Below are positions 46,450 through 54,301 of a stretch of DNA of 64,000 bases, in pieces. Source of the stretch: SAR324 cluster bacterium (lineage in GTDB: Bacteria > SAR324 > NAC60-12); assembly GCA_028281495.1 (NCBI GenBank), contig JANQJU010000051.1, forward strand, positions 124,001 to 188,000, in the 5' to 3' direction. A model generated the notes under the pieces. That model searched no databases. It was not told the DNA's origin and saw only the letters and a list, made by a program, of their open reading frames with translations. The number at the start of each line of letters is the position of its first letter. Within the stretch, counting starts at the first letter, position 1. A program made the position numbers and the translations under genes.

Positions 46450-47211
46450 TCATTGGATGAGGATTCGGTCTAACTCTCTAGTTTGACAAGGATGAATCGG
46501 ATTCCCTTTATGTAGCAAAACACGATTATCCCAGACGACCAAATCATAGACAGACCAAGCATGGGAATAGATGTATTTCGATTGAAACACGAAACGATAC
46601 AGTTCATTGATCTGTTGCAGAGCAGCTTCCTTGGAATACCCTTCAATGCCAATTAAATACTCTTCATGAAGATGGATCGTTTCTCGCTGAGTGAGAGGAT
46701 GTCTCTTAAGGAGAGGGTGTGTGGTATCTGGGGTAGCTTGACGTTGTTTTTCCGATAATTCCATTCCTCTTTGAGCCAGCTTTTGGCTGAAAATCGTATG
46801 AAAACTATACTTGCCCTTTAAATTCGCAAAACGCGCTTTCATGGAACTTGTCATATGTTGAACCACCTCACAAGTATGGATGAACAAGGTTTCGCCACTG
46901 AATTTGGGAGCCTTTCGACATAGCATGAAAGTATATCGAGGAGGATTCTTTCGAAACGCCAAATCCGTATGCCAGCCCCTGCCTACGTTGGAGGTAGGAA
47001 GCACCCGCAAGATTTCCTGATACTGATGGTTTTGATTCTGTTTGGAAGGCAAAACGATCTCCCCAAAAGTTTGAGCAAGATCGATGAATGCTTTGTCCGA
47101 AAGTTGGACCCCGGCGATAATCAGAAGCCCCGATTCCGCCAGTAGTGTTTCTATCGTTTGTTCCTGGCAAGCATCGAAAAATTGTCTCACTTCCATTCGT
47201 ATTGGATTCAT
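46450..47211 (-). CDS. TauD/TfdA-family Fe(II)/2-oxoglutarate dioxygenase
   Basis: A 253-residue double-stranded beta-helix dioxygenase. The iron ligands are visible: WHTDLAF gives His and Asp, and WDNRVLLH gives the distal His; a C-terminal Arg (RELDRILI) suits 2-oxoglutarate binding. It is about 30 residues shorter than TauD. Such enzymes hydroxylate or cleave taurine, sulfonates or amino acid-type substrates. It lies 20 bases after a GNAT gene and follows a DegT aminotransferase gene on the same strand, so a biosynthetic role acting on an amine or amino acid product is more likely than taurine use. ATG 47211 or ATG 47196 may be the start. Confidence 0.85.
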   Translation of the reverse strand: MNPIRMEVRQFFDACQEQTIETLLAESGLLIIAGVQLSDKAFIDLAQTFGEIVLPSKQNQNHQYQEILRVLPTSNVGRGWHTDLAFRKNPPRYTFMLCRKAPKFSGETLFIHTCEVVQHMTSSMKARFANLKGKYSFHTIFSQKLAQRGMELSEKQRQATPDTTHPLLKRHPLTQRETIHLHEEYLIGIEGYSKEAALQQINELYRFVFQSKYIYSHAWSVYDLVVWDNRVLLHKGNPIHPCQTRELDRILIQ

Positions 47212-47231
47212 ACCATGGGCCTATTCGCTTT

Positions 47232-47792
47232 TTAAATGCGGGCGGATTTGTTGAGCTCACAGAGCAAAAGAATGCGATCTCGACCATTCTCTTTCTTGAT
47301 AGAGTCCGTTGGATAAAATCCAAACTTTTTGAGGAGATGCAAGCTAGGATGATTGCTCGGATGGCATGTTACAATGATCCATTGATAGTTCTTTTGCCTG
47401 ATGACCTCTATGGCTTCTGCCATCAATCGATTGCCCAATCCTTTCCCTCGATAGTCTTGATGAATCGCAATACCGGCAAACCGCGCCGACCGATTGATTT
47501 CCTTTGGGGGAAGACGCAGATCGATTTTGTATTGAGGTCCTTGAAAATTTAAAAATACCTCCGATTTCGTATGAGGAAAATAGATCAACCGATAACCTAT
47601 AAGGCTGTCTCCTGCAAAAATTCCAATCCCAAACCCAGAGCTTTCATTGAGGCAAAAATTGAGTATTTCCTTGCGAAGAGGTTCCATAAAAAATGTCGTT
47701 TGTGGATCGTCTACGATGTGCTGGTTGAGGGACAATACCGCAAGACGGTGTTGTGGTGTTAAAAATTGAAATGAATATGAATTAACGTGCAT
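47232..47792 (-). CDS. GNAT-family N-acetyltransferase
   Basis: A 186-residue GNAT. The acetyl-CoA motif A is clear: RFAGIAIHQDYRGKGLGNRL, with the YRGKGLG pyrophosphate loop, followed by a typical WIIVTCHPSNHPSLHLLKKFGF strand-helix. The first 60 residues are the usual variable acceptor-binding part. It sits between the DegT aminotransferase (51-base gap) and the TauD-like dioxygenase (20-base gap). In such a row it would acetylate an amine made by the aminotransferase. The acceptor is unknown. The ribosome-binding site is weak. Confidence 0.87.
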   Translation of the reverse strand: MHVNSYSFQFLTPQHRLAVLSLNQHIVDDPQTTFFMEPLRKEILNFCLNESSGFGIGIFAGDSLIGYRLIYFPHTKSEVFLNFQGPQYKIDLRLPPKEINRSARFAGIAIHQDYRGKGLGNRLMAEAIEVIRQKNYQWIIVTCHPSNHPSLHLLKKFGFYPTDSIKKENGRDRILLLCELNKSARI

Positions 47793-47843
47793 CTATAGAC
47801 CCCACTAGCCAACCTGAATTCTTCATCCCGCCTGTCTTAGCAT

Positions 47844-49082
47844 TCAAGACTGCTTTTGATCTCCAATTGATCTAACCAAAATAGAAATCAACTGTTTTGT
47901 CACAGTTTCGTTCATTCCAGCCATACTGGGCAAATAGATTGTTTGATTCAACAGGTATTGTGCATTCTTTATATCAATACCATCTTCTATAGCAGTAATT
48001 GCCGTTTGGCTATGATGCGCTTGAGTTGAGTCAAACCCATATTCCAAAAGTTCTTTTCGCAAAAGATTAGGGTTTTCAGTCAGTAAAGGAATGACCCAAA
48101 AGGAGTGGTGCCCTACCCCTTGAGAGGGAATCTGTATCGAAGTTTTTAAAGTTTCTAAGCTTTCCAAAAGGAAGCGAACTTTTTTTTCTCTAGCACCAAA
48201 TTTGGAATCATTGTTCCTATAAAATCTTCTGTGTAGAAGAAACAATAAGTGTACAGGGGGCTGGAAACGAATTTGGGAAATCAAAGGCCCCTTAGAAAAA
48301 CTTCTCGACACTCTATTAATCGTTTCTTCTAGGTCATATCCAAGAAGCGACAACAGTCTTAGAAACAATCCGTAGATGATAGGAAAAGACAAAAGCTTGA
48401 CGAGGAGGTATTTCACAACTCTTCGCAGAAACCAATACTCACTTTTCCGATGATAAGTACGTTCGGCTTCCTCGATTTTTTCAATGAACTCTGCGGACCT
48501 TGCGATAACAACTGCACCGCCCAAGGCAGTAGAGGATTTTATCGGACCAAAACTGAATAAGCTCACATCTGCAAACGAGCTCCCTTGATACTTGGTCCCA
48601 CAGAAAGCTTGAGCACAATCTTCAATCAAAAGAATGCCGTGTTGTTTGCACCGTTCAGACAGGGGTTGTAAATCGACAATGGCACCGAACAGTTGAGCAA
48701 ACAGAATCACTTTCGTCTTTTCCGATATAAGCGATTCAAACCGATCGAAATCTAACGACAGATCCTCAATTTGAAAATCCAGAGGAATGACTTTCAACTC
48801 ATGATGTTCAACAATCTCCACCATATGCTTGATATTGACCGCAGTCATCATGACTTCGGTCCCTTTGGGAAAATTCAAACCCGTCAGTAGACTGTCGAAC
48901 GCGGTCCTCACCGTGAAACATATTTTTCTATGATTTTTAGACTCCCAAAATGACAAGATGTCTTTTTCCAATTGCTGTCTATCTAATGGAGCCAAAAAGG
49001 ACATGAGGGCTCCCATCAGATCGCTGATTTGAATATCAAGCTGATGACGCGGGTAGATTTTTATTTTTTCCAACAACTTCAT
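47844..49082 (-). CDS. DegT/DnrJ/EryC1/StrS-family aminotransferase
   Basis: A 412-residue PLP enzyme of the DegT group, which adds amino groups to keto-sugars or makes aminohydroxybenzoate-like precursors. The PLP lysine lies in SLFSFGPIKSSTALGGA, and LLIEDCAQAFCGTKY holds the cofactor-binding Asp. The N-terminal segment before the fold is slightly longer than usual, and a region rich in hydrophobic residues (VKYLLVKLLSFPIIYGLFLRLL) sits in the second half, which is unusual and may be a membrane-contacting helix. AGGAGA lies five bases before the ATG. First gene of the DegT-GNAT-dioxygenase row. Confidence 0.85.
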   Translation of the reverse strand: MKLLEKIKIYPRHQLDIQISDLMGALMSFLAPLDRQQLEKDILSFWESKNHRKICFTVRTAFDSLLTGLNFPKGTEVMMTAVNIKHMVEIVEHHELKVIPLDFQIEDLSLDFDRFESLISEKTKVILFAQLFGAIVDLQPLSERCKQHGILLIEDCAQAFCGTKYQGSSFADVSLFSFGPIKSSTALGGAVVIARSAEFIEKIEEAERTYHRKSEYWFLRRVVKYLLVKLLSFPIIYGLFLRLLSLLGYDLEETINRVSRSFSKGPLISQIRFQPPVHLLFLLHRRFYRNNDSKFGAREKKVRFLLESLETLKTSIQIPSQGVGHHSFWVIPLLTENPNLLRKELLEYGFDSTQAHHSQTAITAIEDGIDIKNAQYLLNQTIYLPSMAGMNETVTKQLISILVRSIGDQKQS

Positions 49083-49285
49083 CTTTTCTCCTAGCCTGCT
49101 CCCGTTTCACTACCTTCCATTACGTCACTTTGGCATTGTGCATTCCTTCTATCAATTCTTGGTTTAGGATTGCCAAAGCTTTTCTCGAAATATACTTTCT
49201 CAAAGGCCTGCCACAACCCATGTTTCAAAGGAAGGTTTAAACGAAGTAAAACCTCACGACTTCCTATTTTTTCCAAGGAGATTCT

Positions 49286-49669
49286 ATGACTAAAGAAATT
49301 GTGTATACCGAACACGCTCCCGCTCCGGTGGGGCCCTATTCGCAAGCCATTAAAGCAAATGGTTTTTTGTATGTATCTGGACAAATCGCGATCAACCCAA
49401 AGACTAACGAATTGGTGCTAGGAAGCTTTGAGGAGCAATCCCGCCTCGTACTCGATAACCTGAAGGCAATTCTGGAGGCAGGAAATTCTTCATTGGAGAA
49501 AGTCATCAAAGTGACGATTTTTCTCAAAGATATGGGGCAGTTCGGAACTTTCAATACCATCTACAGCGAGTATTTTGCTGCCTTCAAACCTGCCCGGGCT
49601 TGTGTAGAAGTCAGCCGTTTGCCCAAAGATGTGGAAGTGGAAGTAGAAGCAATTGCTTTGTGTGACTGA
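49286..49669 (+). CDS. ridA: RidA-family reactive imine/enamine deaminase
   Basis: A 127-residue RidA (YjgF/YER057c/UK114), a trimeric enzyme that hydrolyses reactive 2-aminoacrylate and similar imines made by PLP enzymes. Signatures: PVGPYSQAIKANGFLYVSGQI at the start, IFLKDMGQF and PARACVEVSRLP with the catalytic Arg in the last. AAGGAG precedes the ATG. The stop codon directly abuts that of the convergent 487-residue gene, leaving no spacer. It lies divergently from the DegT aminotransferase gene. Confidence 0.96.
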   Translation: MTKEIVYTEHAPAPVGPYSQAIKANGFLYVSGQIAINPKTNELVLGSFEEQSRLVLDNLKAILEAGNSSLEKVIKVTIFLKDMGQFGTFNTIYSEYFAAFKPARACVEVSRLPKDVEVEVEAIALCD

Positions 49670-51133
49670 TTAAGGACTCGTCACTCGTGGTCCTTCAGGA
49701 GGAGCTTCATAAACGGGCAATACTTCTACCAAATAGTCTCGTAATTTCTGAGGGAGCGGGAGGCGATACCTTCGCTCCAATACGATCAGGTGATACAAAA
49801 TCAAATCTTTCCATTGGTGCAACAACTCATTACTTAGGGCATGATATTGGAAGTTGCCTATTTCTGTAAGAACTTGAGTCACTTTCCGCTCCTTTTTCTT
49901 TTCTTTGCTGAGCCGGAGACGAAGGCGGCCATAGGCTTCTTCATGCAGAAAAAACATAAAATAGCCGGAAGGTGGCGTGTGATAACGGGCCTCCGGCGGA
50001 TGTTTGGCATCAAAATAGGCAATACCGAGCTGCAGCAAATAAGGTGTTTTTTCTGGGATGACGATGGAGCCTTTATCTAGATTCGCTTTGAGGGCTTCTG
50101 GAAATTCGTCCCATAAAATGAACAGCACTTCGCGATCTCGAATATGGCTTCCCACACAAACCATTTCATCACCTCGCCTTTTGTAGATGCCCACCCGTTC
50201 TTCTTGAATCTTGACAGGATATTCATTTTCTTGAACCCATGTGATCAGCTGAAGCATGTAGTCGGTGAAAGCCTGATACACTTCGCGATCTTGACCAAAA
50301 AACTCGATAAAAAAATCCAATACAGAAGGCACGTATTCCTGAAGCTTAGGCAGAAAATACAGATTGGTGAAATGAGACACCCACTCCAATTGCTCCGCAA
50401 GTCTGTTCAGGATGTCGTCTTTATGGCGACACAGCCGCACGAAAGGCTCTTCCTCTATTGCCGTTTCAGAATCAGGCGAACGCACTTCCTCTAAAATCAA
50501 GTTCGCCTGCCCTACGGTTGTATTCACCTGAATGTTGGTATGGCTCCCCAATGCGATATAACACTTGACTGCACGACTGATGGCTCGTTGGATCTGAACC
50601 CAACATTGTTTATCTTGATGCTCTGCCTGAGAGTTTACCTTGATCAATCGAGGTAGGATGCTGGATTTGAAATGTTGTAACCCCAACACTTCCTGTAACA
50701 CGCTTTCAAATTCCGTGTCTAAATAACGCTTCAACGTATTGAGGTATTGGTATGTGTTTTCTGGCAAGGGGGGTGGCTGAACCGGGCCAAGGTATTCCAC
50801 CTCCTTGAGCAACTGATTGTAGTATCCAATGAGGTATCGAATCTGTTTGAGAATGATCTGCTGCGCATCTTGGACCTTGCCTAACAGCATCTCCATGTGA
50901 ACGATGTCAAACCGCTCACGATCAAAATAGTAACAATGGACATCCTGAGCCAACCGGACTGTATAATGAATAAGTGAATACAGATGCGGCATCAATTCGT
51001 CGAAGTTCAGAATAATCGGCTTCAATCCAGGAAGCTTTTTCAGCGTTCGAAAATAGGTTTCTTGAAGCCTTTTCAACTCAGCTTTCGCCCATTCCAACTG
51101 ATGAATCTGTTGATGTGGATCAGGTTGACTCAT
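49670..51133 (-). CDS. Unrecognised 487-residue soluble protein
   Basis: I do not recognise this protein. It has no signal peptide or membrane helix. The first 40 residues look like a coiled coil (IHQLEWAKAELKRLQETYFRTLKKL). Residues 40-300 are rich in aromatic and long helices (YYNQLLKEVEYLG, FTDYMLQLITWVQ). Residues 310-400 appear beta-rich (VGIYKRRGDEMVCVGSH, FILWDEF, GIAYFDAKHPPEARYHTPPSGYFMFF). The C-terminus is basic then Pro-rich. Its stop abuts that of ridA with zero gap. Its start faces a long AT-rich gap upstream of bactofilin. The ribosome-binding site is weak but the length and codon-consistent frame support a real gene. Confidence 0.65.
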   Translation of the reverse strand: MSQPDPHQQIHQLEWAKAELKRLQETYFRTLKKLPGLKPIILNFDELMPHLYSLIHYTVRLAQDVHCYYFDRERFDIVHMEMLLGKVQDAQQIILKQIRYLIGYYNQLLKEVEYLGPVQPPPLPENTYQYLNTLKRYLDTEFESVLQEVLGLQHFKSSILPRLIKVNSQAEHQDKQCWVQIQRAISRAVKCYIALGSHTNIQVNTTVGQANLILEEVRSPDSETAIEEEPFVRLCRHKDDILNRLAEQLEWVSHFTNLYFLPKLQEYVPSVLDFFIEFFGQDREVYQAFTDYMLQLITWVQENEYPVKIQEERVGIYKRRGDEMVCVGSHIRDREVLFILWDEFPEALKANLDKGSIVIPEKTPYLLQLGIAYFDAKHPPEARYHTPPSGYFMFFLHEEAYGRLRLRLSKEKKKERKVTQVLTEIGNFQYHALSNELLHQWKDLILYHLIVLERRYRLPLPQKLRDYLVEVLPVYEAPPEGPRVTSP

Positions 51134-51499
51134 AACGACATCGAAAAGGAAGGTTAAAATATTGAGAAAATCGACCGTAATTTTATATTTCAGCGGAAGG
51201 GACTCGATTATTCAAGTAAGATCAAGTGGATTTTGCAAGTGCAATTGATTCCATTTTACAGGAGCGACTAGGCGGATTTTGCAACAGTTCTATAAAATGG
51301 AAAAATTTTACTATAAACCGATAAAAAAGCGGATTCCAGGAGAGGCCTGTTTTTTGTTAACCCCTTGATTTAATTTTGCTTTAGATAAGAGAAACAGAGC
51401 ATACTGTCGACGGGAAAAGAAGTTGCATGTACCCAAAAAGGTCATGTATAATCCGCGTCTTTCAAGGATGGGGAAAATGGGCGTCGTAATTTAAATTTG
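51134..51499. other. AT-rich spacer between the 487-residue gene and bactofilin
   Basis: A 366-base stretch with no supported gene. It holds the bactofilin promoter near its right end and A/T-rich sequence elsewhere, likely including a divergent promoter for the 487-residue gene. The phrase GGATTTTGCAA occurs twice (about 51231 and 51273). Confidence 0.6.
51423..51452 (+). promoter_or_regulatory. Candidate promoter of the bactofilin gene
   Basis: TTGCAT (51423-51428) and a perfect TATAAT (51447-51452) are 18 bases apart, ending about 48 bases before the bactofilin ATG. Four of six -35 bases match. Confidence 0.6.
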
Positions 51500-52036
51500 A
51501 TGAGTTCATTTAGAACAAAAATTCGCTTTTTGGAGAAAGATTTGTTTGGAAAAAATAAAAGTTTGCCCGCTAAAGGAAAGGCAACGACCTACATTGGGCA
51601 CGGCATGAAGATCGAAGGAAAGATCCGATGTGTTGGGCCTATCCGCATTGATGGTGAAGTTCACGGCGATATCGATTGTCAAAATGAAGTCACGGTAGGC
51701 CCTACCGGCCAGATCGTTGCCACCATTCATGCAGCTCGAATTGTTGTCAATGGTCGAATCGAAGGAAACTTATTCACCACGGACCAATTGGAAATTCTAT
51801 CGGGGGGATATATTATTGGAAATGTTTCCAATCCACCTGGAAAACTGTTGATTCACCAAGGAGCTGTTATCGAGGGACAATGCCTGACCTATGAACCGCC
51901 CAAGAAGATTGTGGCTGGATCCGAAACCAACCCCAAACTGTCTCGCCGCGAACAAAAAGCCCTGGATAAACAAGACAAGAAGCTCTTAGATACGCCCAAA
52001 CCGGCAGAAACTTCAAAAATTGCCGACGCCTACTAA
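51500..52036 (+). CDS. Bactofilin
   Basis: A 179-residue bactofilin (DUF583, PF04519), a polymer-forming right-handed beta-helix scaffold acting on cell shape, polarity or envelope growth. The core is seen in TTYIGHGMKIEGKIRCVGPIR and then IDGEVHGDIDC, VNGRIEGNLF and GGYIIGNVS rungs, about residues 25-135. The N-terminus is short and the C-terminus (PKLSRREQKALDKQDKKL) charged. ATG 51500 is used in preference to the TTG just before it. AAGGA lies some 20 bases upstream. A small exported protein gene starts 25 bases after the stop, so a two-gene unit is likely. Confidence 0.95.
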   Translation: MSSFRTKIRFLEKDLFGKNKSLPAKGKATTYIGHGMKIEGKIRCVGPIRIDGEVHGDIDCQNEVTVGPTGQIVATIHAARIVVNGRIEGNLFTTDQLEILSGGYIIGNVSNPPGKLLIHQGAVIEGQCLTYEPPKKIVAGSETNPKLSRREQKALDKQDKKLLDTPKPAETSKIADAY

Positions 52037-52061
52037 CCCCTATTGGAAAGAGGAGGTCTTC

Positions 52062-52538
52062 ATGAAAAGTCGAATGACCCTTGGGATCTTCTTAATTTGT
52101 AGCCTATTTGGATTCAACGCACTGGCCAAAGACTGCACCCCTCAAGAGATTGCAAATTTGGCCCGTGGTGGTTTTTCTAACTCGGAAATCGAAAAATTTT
52201 GCGGACCTGGTTCGGAAGACACCGATTCTGAACTTAGGCAAAAGTATGGGATTCTAGAAGGCAAGAACTGGCAAACGCACTATTACGTCTCCAAAAAGAG
52301 GAATAAGCGAGAAGAAGTCTTTTTCACGATTGGCACCGACAAAATCGAACTAACCTCCTCCCATCCGAACGTCACCTATTTCGATATTGTCGACTTGGGT
52401 GATGCGCTTCGCTTTAAGCGACGTCAAACTCCTTACAAAGCGATTTACACACTCACCATTCAATTGGACACTGTGACGTCCAACTCTCTCTCAGTCGTGC
52501 AGCAGTATAAAAAGGTGACAAAACACACCTGGCAGTAG
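52062..52538 (+). CDS. Small exported protein downstream of bactofilin
   Basis: About 158 residues from ATG 52062, with AGGAGG five bases upstream. A signal peptide (MTLGIFLICSLFGFNALA) ends before KDCTPQEIANLARGGFSNSE. The next segment has two cysteines flanking a helix of the form EIANLARGGFSNSEIEKFC, which resembles short repeated helix-turn motifs that end in Gly-Xaa-Ser. A mostly beta C-terminal half follows (TDKIELTSSHPNVTYFDIVDLG). Function is not recognisable. Linkage to bactofilin (25 bases) suggests an envelope role, by inference only. Confidence 0.75.
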   Translation: MKSRMTLGIFLICSLFGFNALAKDCTPQEIANLARGGFSNSEIEKFCGPGSEDTDSELRQKYGILEGKNWQTHYYVSKKRNKREEVFFTIGTDKIELTSSHPNVTYFDIVDLGDALRFKRRQTPYKAIYTLTIQLDTVTSNSLSVVQQYKKVTKHTWQ

Positions 52539-52556
52539 TTGCCAAAGCAGTGTCGT

Positions 52557-53552
52557 TCATCCAGCTTCCGATTTTTGTTTTTCCTGCATCACATCTCGAT
52601 TGGCAATGATGCTCTTGGATCTGGCTCCAACCAACCAAGCGGTGGCAGGAGTTTTGAGTCGTAATGGGATCACTGGAACAATTACAGGAAGCGCTTTGGG
52701 AACGATGGAAAACTGGGCATCGATACATTTGTGTGGTTGGCCATCCAAACGAATCACGAGCGGATTGGTTTCCGCCTGAATATGCATGGTGCTGCACTGC
52801 TTCACTCCAATCAATTCATAGAACTTTTGCCGGATACGAAACGGAAGCCAGGACAAATTCAATGATCGCCCCCAACTGACCTCTTTGTGAAGCATTAAGG
52901 CAAAATAGTGGACTCGTTTCAATTCTTCAGGAGAGAAATGGATGGAGTGAGGATAAATCGAACGAAGAAGCAACCGAGCATTGATGCCACCTCGTTCCGT
53001 TGAATCGTCTTCATCAATCTGAAGATGCGCACGAGAAGAGAAGAAAAATTGAAGACGGTGTGACCGCCGTTCCAAAGAAGCATTCTCTAGAAAAGACACA
53101 TCACTGTGGCTGCAAAAATACGCATTGAGTTTTTCATGCGTGGGCAAGGTCAAACTGACATGGCCGAGATCAATCGGGCAAGTCTTCCCTGCTTTGAATA
53201 CCTGAGTCACTTCGTCAAGATGGCGGATCACTCCACGGAAGGAATACCACAACAACTCCCAATAGTTTAAAGGCCACAGCCCCACTTCCAGTGTTTTACG
53301 GATCGATTCAGGAAAACTCATCAATCCATTCACCCCCGCCCAGATGCTCTGTTGATTGCCAATCAACAGGACCTTCCGGTAGCCCCGTTCCACAATATGA
53401 ACAACCAGTTCTTTCATAGGCGCTTCGGGCTGAGTGAACGTGATTTCGCAAGGAAACAAGTGCTGTGAAAAAAAAGGCTCCACTCGCTTCCAAAAAAAAC
53501 CAACGGCTCCATGATGTGCCGCACTATCAACGATAATGTGAATGGAGAGCAT
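52557..53552 (-). CDS. Diacylglycerol-kinase-fold protein with degenerate catalytic loop
   Basis: A 331-residue protein that I read as a diacylglycerol/sphingosine kinase-like (LCB5/YegS) homologue: IHIIVDSAAHHGAVGFFWKR as the first strand, a T-x-P segment, then VVHIVERGYRKVLLIG and a gap before VNGL. The GGDGT signature expected there is replaced by IGNQQSIWAG, so ATP binding and kinase activity are doubtful. The C-terminal VIRLDGQPHKCIDAQFSIVPKA matches the family's late DGE-x strand. It may bind a lipid without phosphorylating it. It starts 23 bases after coaE on the same strand, suggesting co-transcription. AAGG lies just upstream of the ATG. The assignment rests on pattern only. Confidence 0.6.
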   Translation of the reverse strand: MLSIHIIVDSAAHHGAVGFFWKRVEPFFSQHLFPCEITFTQPEAPMKELVVHIVERGYRKVLLIGNQQSIWAGVNGLMSFPESIRKTLEVGLWPLNYWELLWYSFRGVIRHLDEVTQVFKAGKTCPIDLGHVSLTLPTHEKLNAYFCSHSDVSFLENASLERRSHRLQFFFSSRAHLQIDEDDSTERGGINARLLLRSIYPHSIHFSPEELKRVHYFALMLHKEVSWGRSLNLSWLPFRIRQKFYELIGVKQCSTMHIQAETNPLVIRLDGQPHKCIDAQFSIVPKALPVIVPVIPLRLKTPATAWLVGARSKSIIANRDVMQEKQKSEAG

Positions 53553-53575
53553 GAGACCTTGATTGAGGGCATGCC

Positions 53576-54196
53576 TTACGAGGCGTTGAAATCCTTCAGG
53601 ATGTTATTCAGGGTTTGATACAAAGTATTGATGGTTCCGTTGTTGGCAATGATTTGGTGGGCATGAGTGTTGCGTTCTGAATTGCTTAACTGGGAAGCGA
53701 TTCGAGCTTGTGCTTCTTCTGGAGTGAATCGATTTCTCCGAGTTAGGCGTTCTCTGGCAATATGAGGTTCTGTATACACCACCCAAACTTGTTGGCACAT
53801 CTTGTGCCAGTTGGCTTCAATCAGGACGGCAGCCTCTAAAAACAAAACTCCCCCTTTGGCTTGTGGAATCCTGCATCTGACTTCTTCACGAACCATTTCA
53901 GCAATCAACGGATGGGAAATGCTATTGAGTTTTTTCAATTGCTCCGCATTACTGAACACGATGGCACCCAAAGCACGCCGATTGATCGTGTTGTCAGTGT
54001 TCAAAATCTCCTGTCCAAAAGTTTGTAGAATACGATGATATGAGGGTTGTCCAGGCTCCAATACACGGTGCCCCAATTGGTCCGCGTCAATCACAGACCA
54101 CTCATGTTCTCGTAGATATTGGGCAACAAGACTTTTCCCTGAGGCAATACCTCCAGTGATTCCAATCAGAGGCAATGTGGGTTCTGGACCAACCAT
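53576..54196 (-). CDS. coaE: Dephospho-CoA kinase
   Basis: A 206-residue CoaE, which phosphorylates the ribose 3'-hydroxyl of dephospho-CoA as the last step of coenzyme A synthesis. The P-loop reads GITGGIASGKS, followed by IDADQLGHRVLEPG and the RRALGAIVF segment typical of the lid region; SHPLI and RLTRRN complete the family pattern. Length is standard. It is divergent from lysC across about 105 bases and is followed after 23 bases by the degenerate lipid-kinase-like gene. ATG start with a weak ribosome-binding site. Confidence 0.96.
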   Translation of the reverse strand: MVGPEPTLPLIGITGGIASGKSLVAQYLREHEWSVIDADQLGHRVLEPGQPSYHRILQTFGQEILNTDNTINRRALGAIVFSNAEQLKKLNSISHPLIAEMVREEVRCRIPQAKGGVLFLEAAVLIEANWHKMCQQVWVVYTEPHIARERLTRRNRFTPEEAQARIASQLSNSERNTHAHQIIANNGTINTLYQTLNNILKDFNAS

Positions 54197-54301
54197 CTTT
54201 CAACTATTCCACATAAATGTTAGATACCTTCCTTTCAAAATTCTAGTGTCTTACGGATGCATTATAATTTCAAACCATTCACATACGATTATATAAAAAC
54301 T

